Assembly (NCBI RefSeq): GCF_021568695.1
Contig: NZ_JAKGTI010000001.1
Span: 1,116,001-1,180,000 of the forward strand
Reading direction: 5' to 3'
Length of the DNA stretch: 64,000 bases
Origin: Maritalea mediterranea
GTDB lineage: Bacteria; Pseudomonadota; Alphaproteobacteria; Rhizobiales; Devosiaceae
This document shows positions 8,601 through 15,857 of this stretch, piece by piece; positions within the stretch are counted from its first letter, which is position 1; the number at the start of each line of letters is the position of its first letter. A program made the position numbers and the translations under genes. Below the pieces are notes generated by a model. That model was given only the letters and a program-made list of their open reading frames with translations, was not told where the DNA came from and did not search any database.

Positions 8601-9472
8601 AACTGAACACAAAACTGTTCGCGGCCGCCTATGCCAAGCCCTGGCCGGGCAGTGTGCGCCTGACCGACATGCAGGGCCAAAATGTGGCTGAGATTGAAAA
8701 GCCCAACCCCATTGGCATTGTGCAAGAAGACTTCGCACCTGCCACCCATTTTGATCTATGGGATCATGCGCAAAGCCTTCTGGTCCGCATGTTAGAGGGG
8801 CATTTGAGTTCTGCAACGCCATTGGCTGTGATGCAGGGTGTGAACCGCCTCTGGGTGGAAAAGACTGACGGGAGTTGGGAACAAATCGGCTTTGCCACGG
8901 CCGAGCTTGTGGCGCCAAAGACCTACCGTTTGTCCCGATTGTTGCGTGGCCTTGGCAAAACCCAATTCGCGGCACAGCAACCAAGCGTGGCTGGCGCGCG
9001 CGTTTTGGTGCATTCAGAGGGCAAGGCGCTTTCTGTGCCCAGCGAAAAAGTCCGGACTGAGCTTGGTCTTTATGCCTATGCCGGTGCGGCAAGCGCCGAA
9101 CCGATTGAAGTGGCGATCACGCCAAGCGCCAATCCCTTGCTGCCACTTGCACCGGTTCACCTGAGGGCGATGCGGGTGGCAGGTTCAAATGATATTCAAA
9201 TCAGCTGGGTGCGGTGCACGCGTGCGGGCGGCGATATGTGGCAGGGGCAAGATGTGCCTATGGACACGGAAAGCCTCAGCTTTGAATTGCGTATCGGCCA
9301 AGATGAAACAACGCTGCGCACGACCCAGATAACACAACCCACATTCACCTACAGTGCCGCAACCCAAACCGCCGATTTTGGCGGTTTAGTGCACTCCGCC
9401 TGGATCGAAGTTAGCCAAATCAGCGCCATTTGGGGTGCTGGCCATCCAAAAAGGATCAATTTTAGTGACTAA
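5630..9472 (+). CDS. GTA baseplate megatron protein with TIM-barrel-like domain
   Basis: A 1280-residue protein corresponding to RcGTA gene 15. I chose TTG 5630 because it has TGAGGA at 5617-5622 seven bases upstream and gives the family's N-terminus, ATLLLSVGGQALGAALGG, a glycine-zipper hydrophobic segment. An earlier in-frame start at 5567 would overlap the peptidase gene by 53 bases. The central part (roughly residues 400-720) is the GTA TIM-barrel-like domain, with IGAEMPGLSFVRDG and DAVGIDNYMPLTDWREHSDHPDG. It is followed by a phage-tail_3-like region near residues 780-930 and an Rcc01698-like C-terminus. It forms the bulk of the baseplate and probably contacts the recipient surface. Confidence 0.92.
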   Translation: MATLLLSVGGQALGAALGGPVGATIGRALGAQAGSAIDNQLFGEDAPAPNGAVRLLGSREGTAISRLYGWSRLSGNIIWATELERRTAASSGAKSASNQQDDETYVVNLAVGFCEGEVAHLGRMWADGQLLDTRNLTYRFHKGSADQMPDSLIAAMQGADNCPAYRGLCYIVFENLDIGQFGNRIPQISVELCRPVGDLEQNLRAVCVIPGSTEFGYDPSPRVRLLGYGETKTENAHQQVGKSDWDVSINELSALCPNLKHVALVISWFGDDLRCGECKVAPRVVDHGRNLKDVNWEVTGLDRQSANVVSLSNDGPAYGGTPSDQSIIDAIHDLHSRGIKVTLYPLMMMDIPADNELPDPYGNIYQPPYPWRGRVTVNPTIGRPSSADQTAAAASQISQFMGLCQPADFTVSNGVPLYNGPSEWRYRRYVLQYANLARAAGGVDAMMIGAEMPGLSFVRDGSKSFPFVQALKQLAGDVRQIVGVSCKITYGADWSEYHGYQPADEPGGKYFHLDPLWADPNIDAVGIDNYMPLTDWREHSDHPDGQVSRHEKDLNYLAKNIYGGEGYDWYYASPQDRAAQIRTPITDGVASQDWVWRYKDVKSWWSNPHHNRPNGVIDGTATPWVPESKPIWFTELGCGAVHFGGNQPNAFPDPKSVENKQPYFSEGTTDSAMQRQCLRAHLSRWQNGDEVHNPMSGQYGGPMLDAERIYFWAWDARPYPAFPILTHEWSDGDAYFTGHWLNGRLGGATIDEMAKAITAEAGIDIDVDVTSQLLIEGQLTSANASPREELAGLLTCENYYIDDRAGRLTLTAPRSHQPAQIEAEKLVANKDRAIEITFGDDEDSVRRLDLTFLDHLADYGAATAFYDQNKSEGGRAYLNWPTTLDPSAAANIAKAQWQNGQNAKAKYQFELPPSLAAYSIGDVIEIAGKTDKATVDTTQLAHSQRITTSLPRSAGSKGQAAPVARRGRTPEPSQSAPLIILAQMPNENADELNTKLFAAAYAKPWPGSVRLTDMQGQNVAEIEKPNPIGIVQEDFAPATHFDLWDHAQSLLVRMLEGHLSSATPLAVMQGVNRLWVEKTDGSWEQIGFATAELVAPKTYRLSRLLRGLGKTQFAAQQPSVAGARVLVHSEGKALSVPSEKVRTELGLYAYAGAASAEPIEVAITPSANPLLPLAPVHLRAMRVAGSNDIQISWVRCTRAGGDMWQGQDVPMDTESLSFELRIGQDETTLRTTQITQPTFTYSAATQTADFGGLVHSAWIEVSQISAIWGAGHPKRINFSD

Positions 9473-10811
9473 TACTGCAAAGCTTGGCCTGCCGCTGATC
9501 CAACCGGATCAGGCCCTTAAACATATTACCCATAATGAAGCCATATTGGGGGTGGACGCCCTGTGTCAGATCCAGCTTGAAAATATTGGCGCCAATACAC
9601 CTCCGGACCCGGCTATCAATGGCAAAGCCTATGCCGTAGGCGATACGCCGACCGGAGAGTGGAGTGGACAGGGCGGTAGGATCGCGCTCTCTACGGAGGC
9701 AGGCTGGCGGTTTTATACGCCACAAGAAGGGTGGCTAGCCTGGAATTTGGCCGACAGCACGCTATATCTTTTCACTTCAGGCGCCTGGGGCGTCTTTTTT
9801 GATCATCTCACTCAGTTGCAAAATCTGCAACAATTGGGGCTTGGCGCCACTGCAGACAGTTATAACAAAATTCTCGCCAAAACCCCTTCCAGCCTGTTCT
9901 CAGCCGAATATCCTGCCGATGGCGGGTCCGGCGATACCCGAGTGACTTTGAATAAGGCGGCCAGCACCCATGCCGCACTGGTGGGCTGGCAGAACAATTG
10001 GTCTGGCCGCGCTGAAATTGGGCTGCTGAACAATGATGATCTGGCGCTGCGTCTTTCTGATGATGGCAGCACCTGGCGGACCGCCTTGGTGGGGGATCGT
10101 GAGACCGGGAAAGTCCATCTGCCGCATGGCATCTCAGGTGAGGCTCCGGGCGTGGCGCAAAAGATTTCGATTTTGCCCGATAGCGGGCGCTTTGCTGCTG
10201 AAAAGACAGGAACGGTGACAAGCTTCGCCGCGCCAGCCTATTTGAAAAATGAAAACGGCTCCACCTTCACAAGCCATGGCAAATTTCACTATGACAGCAG
10301 CACTTATGGCGGGGCAGGGTCTGCGCTGGATAGCGAGGTGCAGGCGCTGGCGGATTTACTGCGCGAAAGCTGGGCAGCGCGTTACCATCCGGAATTCTGG
10401 GTGGCCAAATGCACCGCGGCATCCAGTGGTTATTACGAGAATACCCAAAGCGGCAGTTCAAAATACCGGCAAATGGCCTATGACGGGCTATTCGGCACCC
10501 GGCAGTCGGCCTCGCTTTATGTAAAGGCCGCCAGCGGCACCTGGCTGGTGTCCGCCAGCGAATGCGATGTGCAGATTGATGGCGCGGCAGTGACCGACTA
10601 TCAAACACTCACCGCTGCTGATGGCTGGGTTCATGTCGGCACACAATTTGCAGCGGCGCCTCGCCAAGCCAAGCACCAGTTTGTCGATTTGCTACCCTTT
10701 TATGCCAATACCGGCGACGAACTGCTGCTCGCGTTGCCGGCCGTCTTCAATGACCGCATTCAGATAGACCCGTTGGAAGGTCTTATCCCATCCATCTTCT
10801 CTGTCTCGTAA
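9465..10811 (+). CDS. DUF2793 protein, probable tail fibre or baseplate-associated protein
   Basis: A 448-residue protein. I place the start at GTG 9465, eight bases inside the baseplate gene, with AAGGA at 9451-9455. The first 110 residues match DUF2793: LGLPLIQPDQALKHITHNEA, then YAVGDTPTGEWSGQGG, WRFYTPQEGWLAWN and a G.WGVFF end. The rest is low in recognisable motifs and looks beta-rich, as in tail fibres: DGGSGDTRVTLNKAAS, DDLALRLSDDGSTW and so on. DUF2793 genes are frequent at the distal end of alphaproteobacterial GTA and prophage clusters. The role in receptor binding is inference. Confidence 0.75.
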   Translation: MTNTAKLGLPLIQPDQALKHITHNEAILGVDALCQIQLENIGANTPPDPAINGKAYAVGDTPTGEWSGQGGRIALSTEAGWRFYTPQEGWLAWNLADSTLYLFTSGAWGVFFDHLTQLQNLQQLGLGATADSYNKILAKTPSSLFSAEYPADGGSGDTRVTLNKAASTHAALVGWQNNWSGRAEIGLLNNDDLALRLSDDGSTWRTALVGDRETGKVHLPHGISGEAPGVAQKISILPDSGRFAAEKTGTVTSFAAPAYLKNENGSTFTSHGKFHYDSSTYGGAGSALDSEVQALADLLRESWAARYHPEFWVAKCTAASSGYYENTQSGSSKYRQMAYDGLFGTRQSASLYVKAASGTWLVSASECDVQIDGAAVTDYQTLTAADGWVHVGTQFAAAPRQAKHQFVDLLPFYANTGDELLLALPAVFNDRIQIDPLEGLIPSIFSVS

Positions 10812-10820
10812 GGGGCGTTC

Positions 10821-11561
10821 ATGAATCATTTTCAAACAGCACTCGCGCATATTTTTGCGCAAGAAGGGGGCTATGTGGATCATCCCCATGATCCGGGTGG
10901 GGCCACTAAATATGGCATCACGCGCGCCACCTTAGCGCGCTATCGCAATATAAAGCCCGTCTCCAACTTGCCAAAATCTGCAGTGCGCCGCATGCGCAAA
11001 ACCGAAGCAACACAGATTTACTACTGCTACTATTGGCATCCCATTTTCGGTTCAAAACTGTCAGCGGGGCTGGCTTTTTGCCTGTTCGACTTCGCTGTGA
11101 ATTCAGGCCCGCCGCGGGCTATCAAGACGCTGCAAAACGTCGTCAACGTGCCTGCTGATGGGCGCATGGGGCCGATAACTTTGGCGGCAATCAAAACCTA
11201 TATCTCCATGCGGGGCGAAGCGCAGCTTATTGACCGCATTTGCGCTGCACGCCTGCGATTCTTAAAGCGTTTGCGTCATTTTTCTACCTTTGGCCGCGGT
11301 TGGCGGCGGCGGGTGGAAGCAACGCGTGCACAAGCACTTAAACTTGCTAATCGCATCCCTAATAATGAGAGGAATAAGATGATTAATCTACAAGGCTATA
11401 AGACCTATATCACTGCAGGACTGATGCTGTTGGTCGCCATTGCGCAATTGGCTGGTGTTGACGTACCTGCATTCGACACTGCCAATACTGGTCAGTTGAT
11501 GATGGAAGCTTTCGCCATCATCTTTTTGCGCAAGGGGATCAAAGAAACGGCGATCAGCTAG
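10821..11561 (+). CDS. GH108 endolysin with holin-like C-terminal segment
   Basis: A 246-residue protein in one frame. Residues 1-90 are a glycoside hydrolase 108 (N-acetylmuramidase) domain with the catalytic Glu15 in AQEGGYVDHPHDPGG and the family signature ATKYGIT. Residues 95-170 look like the PG_binding_3 domain (FDFAVNSGPPRAIKTLQ). The last 60 residues (187-246) are different. They begin with methionine, read MINLQGYKTYITAG then a hydrophobic LMLLVAIAQLAGV, and end with a second hydrophobic helix and a basic LRKGIK tail, as in small phage holin-like proteins. A GAGAGG site six bases before that Met makes a separate short product likely. It cuts host peptidoglycan to release particles. 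Confidence 0.85.
   Translation: MNHFQTALAHIFAQEGGYVDHPHDPGGATKYGITRATLARYRNIKPVSNLPKSAVRRMRKTEATQIYYCYYWHPIFGSKLSAGLAFCLFDFAVNSGPPRAIKTLQNVVNVPADGRMGPITLAAIKTYISMRGEAQLIDRICAARLRFLKRLRHFSTFGRGWRRRVEATRAQALKLANRIPNNERNKMINLQGYKTYITAGLMLLVAIAQLAGVDVPAFDTANTGQLMMEAFAIIFLRKGIKETAIS
11379..11561 (+). CDS. Possible in-frame internal start encoding a 60-residue holin-like protein
   Basis: ATG 11379 lies in the same frame as the endolysin gene and is preceded by GAGAGG at 11367-11372 with ideal spacing. The product would have two hydrophobic segments separated by a short loop (VDVPAFDTANTGQ) and a positively charged end, the layout of class II-type holins. The bases just before it (TTGCTAATCGCATCCC) encode a linker-like stretch at the end of the muramidase. 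Either a natural fusion or two nested products fits the data; the sequence does not decide between them. Confidence 0.45.
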   Translation: MINLQGYKTYITAGLMLLVAIAQLAGVDVPAFDTANTGQLMMEAFAIIFLRKGIKETAIS

Positions 11562-11613
11562 CCGCCAAGACGCGTTCATTTTGTGTTCAGCTTCTGACTG
11601 TTAATAAGGAGCC

Positions 11614-11934
11614 ATGACACAGAACAGACTCTTCAACCGCATCGCGACGGCTCTTTTGGTGGCCGTTGCACTGATCACGATACCCACGGCACAGGCGCAA
11701 AATGCAGGCTGCACCGTGGACCGCATGGTGATCAATCAGGCGGTGCAAAACGGTGAAATTCAATCATTTGTGCAAATCAAAAAACAGATTAAGCTGAAAC
11801 GTGGCGACCGGGTGCTGCGAGCTGAACTGTGTATGCGGCCGCAAGGTCCGGTTTACGCGCTGACCATTGTCAACGACAATGGCATGGAACGCCGTTTGGA
11901 TGTAAATGCGGTCGACGGCACAATAATTCGGTAA
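11614..11934 (+). CDS. Exported PepSY-domain protein upstream of a two-component system
   Basis: A 106-residue protein with an AAGGA ribosome site. The first 28 residues are a signal peptide (basic start, ALLVAVALITIPTAQAQ) with probable cleavage after AQA, so the protein is periplasmic. The remainder is one PepSY-like domain: a helix with AVQNGEIQSFVQIKKQI, then VLRAELC, YALTIVNDNGMERR and the ending LDVNAVDGTIIR, which matches the typical VDA.tG.i end of PepSY repeats. It precedes the response regulator by 15 bases. Small periplasmic proteins of this kind modulate the adjacent sensor kinase in some rhizobia (FeuN with FeuPQ); equivalence here is inference. Confidence 0.7.
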   Translation: MTQNRLFNRIATALLVAVALITIPTAQAQNAGCTVDRMVINQAVQNGEIQSFVQIKKQIKLKRGDRVLRAELCMRPQGPVYALTIVNDNGMERRLDVNAVDGTIIR

Positions 11935-11949
11935 ATTGGGGTCAAGATT

Positions 11950-12609
11950 ATGCGCGTGTTGGTGGTTGAAGATGATCCGGATCTAAATAAGCAATTGTGT
12001 GAGGCTTTGGAAGAAGCCGATTATGTGGTCGACAAAGCCTTTGATGGCGAAGAGGGGCACTTTCTGGGCGACACTGAACCCTATGATGCTGTGGTTCTGG
12101 ATATCGGCTTACCCGTAAAAGACGGCATATCCATCTTAGAAGACTGGCGCCGGGAAGGGCGCAATATGCCGGTTTTGCTGCTCACCGCCCGAGATCGCTG
12201 GAGCGACAAGGTGCAAGGCATTGATGCAGGCGCTGATGATTATGTCGCCAAGCCTTTCCATATGGAGGAAGTGCTGGCACGGCTGCGAGCACTGGTACGT
12301 CGCGCGGCCGGTCATGCCTCTAACGCGATAGAGATCGGGCCGTTACGTCTCGACATCGGGGCGAGCAAAGTGACCCTCAACGGTTCTGCCATTAAACTCA
12401 CCTCTCATGAATATCGCTTGTTGTCCTACATGATGCATCATAATGGCAAAGTGATTTCACGCACCGAACTGACCGAACATCTTTATGATCAGGACTTTGA
12501 CCGTGACTCCAATACGATTGAAGTGTTTGTGGGTCGGTTGCGCAAAAAGCTCCCGGATGGCCTGATCGAGACCGTGCGCGGCCTGGGCTATAAGCTGTCG
12601 GCTGAATGA
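11950..12609 (+). CDS. OmpR/PhoP-family response regulator (FeuP-like)
   Basis: A 219-residue protein. The receiver domain (1-115) has the acidic pair Asp8-Asp9, the phosphoacceptor Asp51 in VVLDIGLP, Thr in LLTARD and Lys in YVAKPF. The winged-helix DNA-binding domain (about 128-218) ends with VGRLRKKLPDGLIETVRGLGYKL. It follows the PepSY gene closely and overlaps the kinase gene by four bases (ATGA), so all three are probably co-transcribed. By organisation it resembles rhizobial FeuP and enterobacterial PhoP. Target genes cannot be read from the sequence. Confidence 0.93.
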   Translation: MRVLVVEDDPDLNKQLCEALEEADYVVDKAFDGEEGHFLGDTEPYDAVVLDIGLPVKDGISILEDWRREGRNMPVLLLTARDRWSDKVQGIDAGADDYVAKPFHMEEVLARLRALVRRAAGHASNAIEIGPLRLDIGASKVTLNGSAIKLTSHEYRLLSYMMHHNGKVISRTELTEHLYDQDFDRDSNTIEVFVGRLRKKLPDGLIETVRGLGYKLSAE

Positions 12610-13949
12610 CCAAAAGGTTCTCCATTTTTACGCGGATTTTTGTGGCCACGGCGATTTGTCTGGTCATCGGTCTGGGGGCTACCGCTTGGGCTTTGTCATT
12701 GGTTTATGCCCGCGCGCTTGAGCGCAATATCGACAATGTGATCGAGAGCCAATCAGATCAATTGATCGGGTCTATTCTTGATGAGGAAGAACCGGAAGAC
12801 TGGTCGTTTCAGAATATCGATCCGCGCTATCAGGAGTTGGGCAGCGGTTGGTATTGGCAAATTACCGATATAAACGGCTCACCATTGGCCACGTCACCAT
12901 CCACCTTTGGTGTCGACTTGCCTGACCTTAAAATTCCCTTCGATGATCAAAACCGACGACGGGCCGATCTGCGCGATGCAGATGGTATTTTGCAGCGTGT
13001 GTCTGAACGCAAACTCTTCACCCAACATGGCGATTACCGTGTATTGGTGACCGCAAATTGGGATGAGTTAAACGCCGACGTGGCCCTTTTCCGCAACCAG
13101 ACCATCCTGGCGTTGACGGCAGTGGGCATTGTATTGGCACTGCTGGCGGCGTTGATCGCGCGCGTTTCCCTTGGGCCAATGAAAGAGTTGCGAGATGAAA
13201 TTGGATTGGTCAAAGATGGCAAAGCCGAGCAGATTGAAGGTGTTTACCCGCCAGAAATGGCGCCGGTCAAAGACGAATTGAATGCGCTGCTGTCCACAAA
13301 CCGCGAAATTGTACGTCAGGCGCAAAATCATGTCGGCAATCTGGCCCATGGGTTAAAGACGCCGCTGGCCGTGTTGCGCAATGAAGCCCGAGCAAAAGAC
13401 GAAATTGAAAGCAAAATGGTACGCACGCAATTGCAGCGGATGGAGGAAATTGTCCAACGCTATTTGCAGCGGGCGCAAATGGCCGCGCGTTCACAGATAC
13501 AAACAACGCACACACCACTGGTTCCGGCGCTCGAGCGTTTACTGGGCGCGATGCGCAAGATCCACCATCCCATTCAATATCATTGGCGAAACACTGATGC
13601 GGCCGATGCGCTAAGTGTGCGCATGGATTCTGGCGATCTTGATGAGGTTTTGGGCAATATACTGGATAATGCAGGGAAATGGGCAAAAAGCCAGGTGAGC
13701 ATCAAAACAGAGTACAATCACAACCAGATCGAGATAACGATCTGCGACGATGGTGAGGGTGTTCCGCAACAGAAACTAAAAAAGATTGCCGAGCGCGGTC
13801 ATAGACTGGACGAAAACACACACGGCAGTGGACTTGGTCTTGATATTGTTAAAGAACTTGTTCAACTAAGTGGTGGTCGGGTAAATTTTGAATGCCCGCA
13901 AGATTCGGGCTTGGCGGTTTGTTTGACGCTACCGTGTCGAAAAAGATGA
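12606..13949 (+). CDS. Sensor histidine kinase partner (FeuQ/PhoQ-like)
   Basis: A 447-residue membrane kinase. It has a first transmembrane helix near residues 10-32, a periplasmic sensor region of about 130 residues with several acidic stretches (DEEEPEDWS and others), a second helix near 160-180 (ILALTAVGIVLALLAALI), and a HAMP-like linker. The H-box histidine is His248 in GNLAHGLKTPLAVLRNE; Gly-Leu follows where many kinases have Glu-Leu or Asp-Leu. The ATPase boxes are NILDNAGKWAK (N), CDDGEGVP (G1) and GSGLGLDIV (G2). The acidic sensor resembles PhoQ, which fits cation or envelope sensing, but the signal is not known. Confidence 0.9.
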   Translation: MTKRFSIFTRIFVATAICLVIGLGATAWALSLVYARALERNIDNVIESQSDQLIGSILDEEEPEDWSFQNIDPRYQELGSGWYWQITDINGSPLATSPSTFGVDLPDLKIPFDDQNRRRADLRDADGILQRVSERKLFTQHGDYRVLVTANWDELNADVALFRNQTILALTAVGIVLALLAALIARVSLGPMKELRDEIGLVKDGKAEQIEGVYPPEMAPVKDELNALLSTNREIVRQAQNHVGNLAHGLKTPLAVLRNEARAKDEIESKMVRTQLQRMEEIVQRYLQRAQMAARSQIQTTHTPLVPALERLLGAMRKIHHPIQYHWRNTDAADALSVRMDSGDLDEVLGNILDNAGKWAKSQVSIKTEYNHNQIEITICDDGEGVPQQKLKKIAERGHRLDENTHGSGLGLDIVKELVQLSGGRVNFECPQDSGLAVCLTLPCRKR

Positions 13950-13990
13950 TGCGCCAATTTTGGCCGCAATTTAGAGGCAAAGGTAAGGGT

Positions 13991-14470
13991 ATGGAAAAGC
14001 AAACACATAAAATCGCAAAAGTGGCTATTGTTCTTGGGGCGACTGCATTGATTGCTGGCTGCGCGCGCATGGATATTGGCACCAGCCGAACAACATATTC
14101 CACTGCTTCAAATGCAAGTGTTGCGGCGACACCGCCCGTGGTGAGCGCAACGCCAAGTGATGAGTTCCAATCCGGCCAAATTCTAGAATTTATCAAACCT
14201 GAGGCTGCCTCACTGCTGAGCGAAAAAGAAACCAGCGAAGCTGCGAGCGCTCAGTATTATGCGCTACAATTTGGCCGCGTTGGTGCCTTCCGTACATGGC
14301 AGGGTGACAGCGAAGCCAAAGGTGAGGTAACCGTGGGTCCCTATATCAAGGTAAATGGCCGCGATTGCCGTGAATTTACCCACACTGTCATCATCAGCGG
14401 CAAACGTTATGTTGCTACCGGTACAGCATGCCGCGCCGATAATGGCGAGTGGAAAGTCGAAACGGTCTAA
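13991..14470 (+). CDS. Outer-membrane surface-antigen lipoprotein (17 kDa-type)
   Basis: A 159-residue lipoprotein. ATG 13991 has AAGGTAAGGG upstream; the frame is open 33 codons further upstream, into the kinase gene, but those codons do not make a signal peptide. Residues 1-22 form a signal peptide ending in the lipobox LIAGC, so it would be lipidated at that Cys. After a low-complexity Ser/Ala/Pro linker comes a C-terminal domain of about 75 residues with WQGDSEAKGEV, CREFTHTVIISGKRY and GTACRADNGEW. This is the surface antigen pattern seen in Rickettsia 17-kDa and related alphaproteobacterial lipoproteins. Function unknown beyond envelope location. Confidence 0.8.
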   Translation: MEKQTHKIAKVAIVLGATALIAGCARMDIGTSRTTYSTASNASVAATPPVVSATPSDEFQSGQILEFIKPEAASLLSEKETSEAASAQYYALQFGRVGAFRTWQGDSEAKGEVTVGPYIKVNGRDCREFTHTVIISGKRYVATGTACRADNGEWKVETV

Positions 14471-14543
14471 AGAGCTGCCAGAAAGCGTTTATTTACAAAG
14501 CTGGTCTATGCTGAAATAGATTAGTTAGTAAAGTTGCGTTGAA

Positions 14544-15857
14544 ATGCCCCTTGCCACGTCTCATCAGTTTGTGACGGAAGACCCTGACCCGAATGGATCG
14601 GGGCTTGATCCGTTTTATTTTTCGAGCGAGGACGAAGCCAAAGAACGCATCGCACGTTATGGATTGCTGGGTGCTGTCTTAAATCTGCTCGAGCCGGTCA
14701 TGATGCGGTCAGAGCCCTTAATAAATGGCACGGCAATTGAGCGAAGAAAGCTGGAAAAGTTTTGGGTTTGGCTGGAACGGGATGGGGCACCAAAGCTGAT
14801 CGAAGGGCTAAAAGCCAGCATTCTAGAAAAACCGACAAAAACTGATCATCTTGTTGTATCCGGATTCACCCAATTGGTTGCGCCGCTTGAACGCCAGTAT
14901 GAAGCGGCTGAGCAAAACGAAGAAACGCGCCGTCGTTTAACAATTCAGTTGGGCGGTTATGAGGTTTATGCATCATTCCCGCTTATCCTGGCTGCGTTCA
15001 AGCATTTTGAAAAGTTGAGAGCGGCAGTCGAGTTGGCATTGCACATCCGGCAATATAATACAGAAAAAGAATTCTCAGATCTCATTGACGCTGTAGATTT
15101 GCCATCCGGCGAGGAACAAAAGCTTTGGTGTACAGCACTTGTGAATTGCATGGAGCAGCCCGACAAATTCATGCGGGGTGTGCTGGATCATTGCTATGGT
15201 GAGACCGAGCAAACGGTTAGAAAGTCGGGATATGGTCCCTATGGTGATGCCATGGTGGTCAATCTGCAGCAAATGGTCGACCAGATTGAGGACCAGGCCG
15301 GCATATATAGCGATGTGGATCTGATCTGCCTGTCGATAAGCAGGTTTCATCGCATCGCGCGTACATTGCATTATTATTTGGACCTCGGCAAATCCAGCCA
15401 GTGGAATCATTCTATCGAAATTCTGACGGGGCGCGTCTCGAAGGTATTGGAAAAGCGACTTGCGGAAGTGGTGCCACATGTCACCACTGTTCTGCATACG
15501 TCGACACAAAATGCGCATGCGCTTTTCACGACTGATAAGGTTTTGCAAGCATATAACAGCGTTTATCTTCTGGATGCGGCGCGCGGAGCGCGAGAGTCTT
15601 TGGCGGTAAACTCGATTGTTGACAAAAGCTGGACCGAGCTGGGCAAGTCGCTTGAAATCCTTTTGGAACGGGCGATGGTGGATCAGAAGGCCGCTCCGTT
15701 TGGCGATAGTTTGGCGATAGCAAAAGTCGATATTGCCATCAAGCTATGCGCTATCCGCTTTGGCGCAGAGTATGCGCAAATCATGATGAAAAAGCGGGAT
15801 AATATCGAACGGCGCAAGCTGAACCCAGAAGCCATCGATCAAAAAACGCCTCAGTGA
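14544..15857 (+). CDS. Unrecognised 437-residue protein
   Basis: I do not recognise this family. It has no signal peptide and no membrane helix, and it looks almost entirely alpha-helical. Two histidine-bearing stretches (HCYGETEQTVRK and RFHRIARTLHYYLDL) and a tryptophan-rich patch early on (FWVWLERDG) stand out. The ATG has only a weak ribosome site (GTTGAA). Codon use resembles that of the neighbours, so there is no sign of recent transfer. It ends exactly where the convergent flavoprotein gene ends, with no bases between the two stop codons. Part of the middle (LGGYEVYASFPLILAAFKHFEKL) is amphipathic and could pack as a helical bundle or repeat. Confidence 0.7.
   Translation: MPLATSHQFVTEDPDPNGSGLDPFYFSSEDEAKERIARYGLLGAVLNLLEPVMMRSEPLINGTAIERRKLEKFWVWLERDGAPKLIEGLKASILEKPTKTDHLVVSGFTQLVAPLERQYEAAEQNEETRRRLTIQLGGYEVYASFPLILAAFKHFEKLRAAVELALHIRQYNTEKEFSDLIDAVDLPSGEEQKLWCTALVNCMEQPDKFMRGVLDHCYGETEQTVRKSGYGPYGDAMVVNLQQMVDQIEDQAGIYSDVDLICLSISRFHRIARTLHYYLDLGKSSQWNHSIEILTGRVSKVLEKRLAEVVPHVTTVLHTSTQNAHALFTTDKVLQAYNSVYLLDAARGARESLAVNSIVDKSWTELGKSLEILLERAMVDQKAAPFGDSLAIAKVDIAIKLCAIRFGAEYAQIMMKKRDNIERRKLNPEAIDQKTPQ

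Noticed and set aside
1-11561. Integrated active prophage instead of GTA
   Set aside because: No integrase, repressor, replication or attachment site features are seen in the visible part, and gene order and the very short tape measure fit GTA; the part upstream of the window could still change this view.
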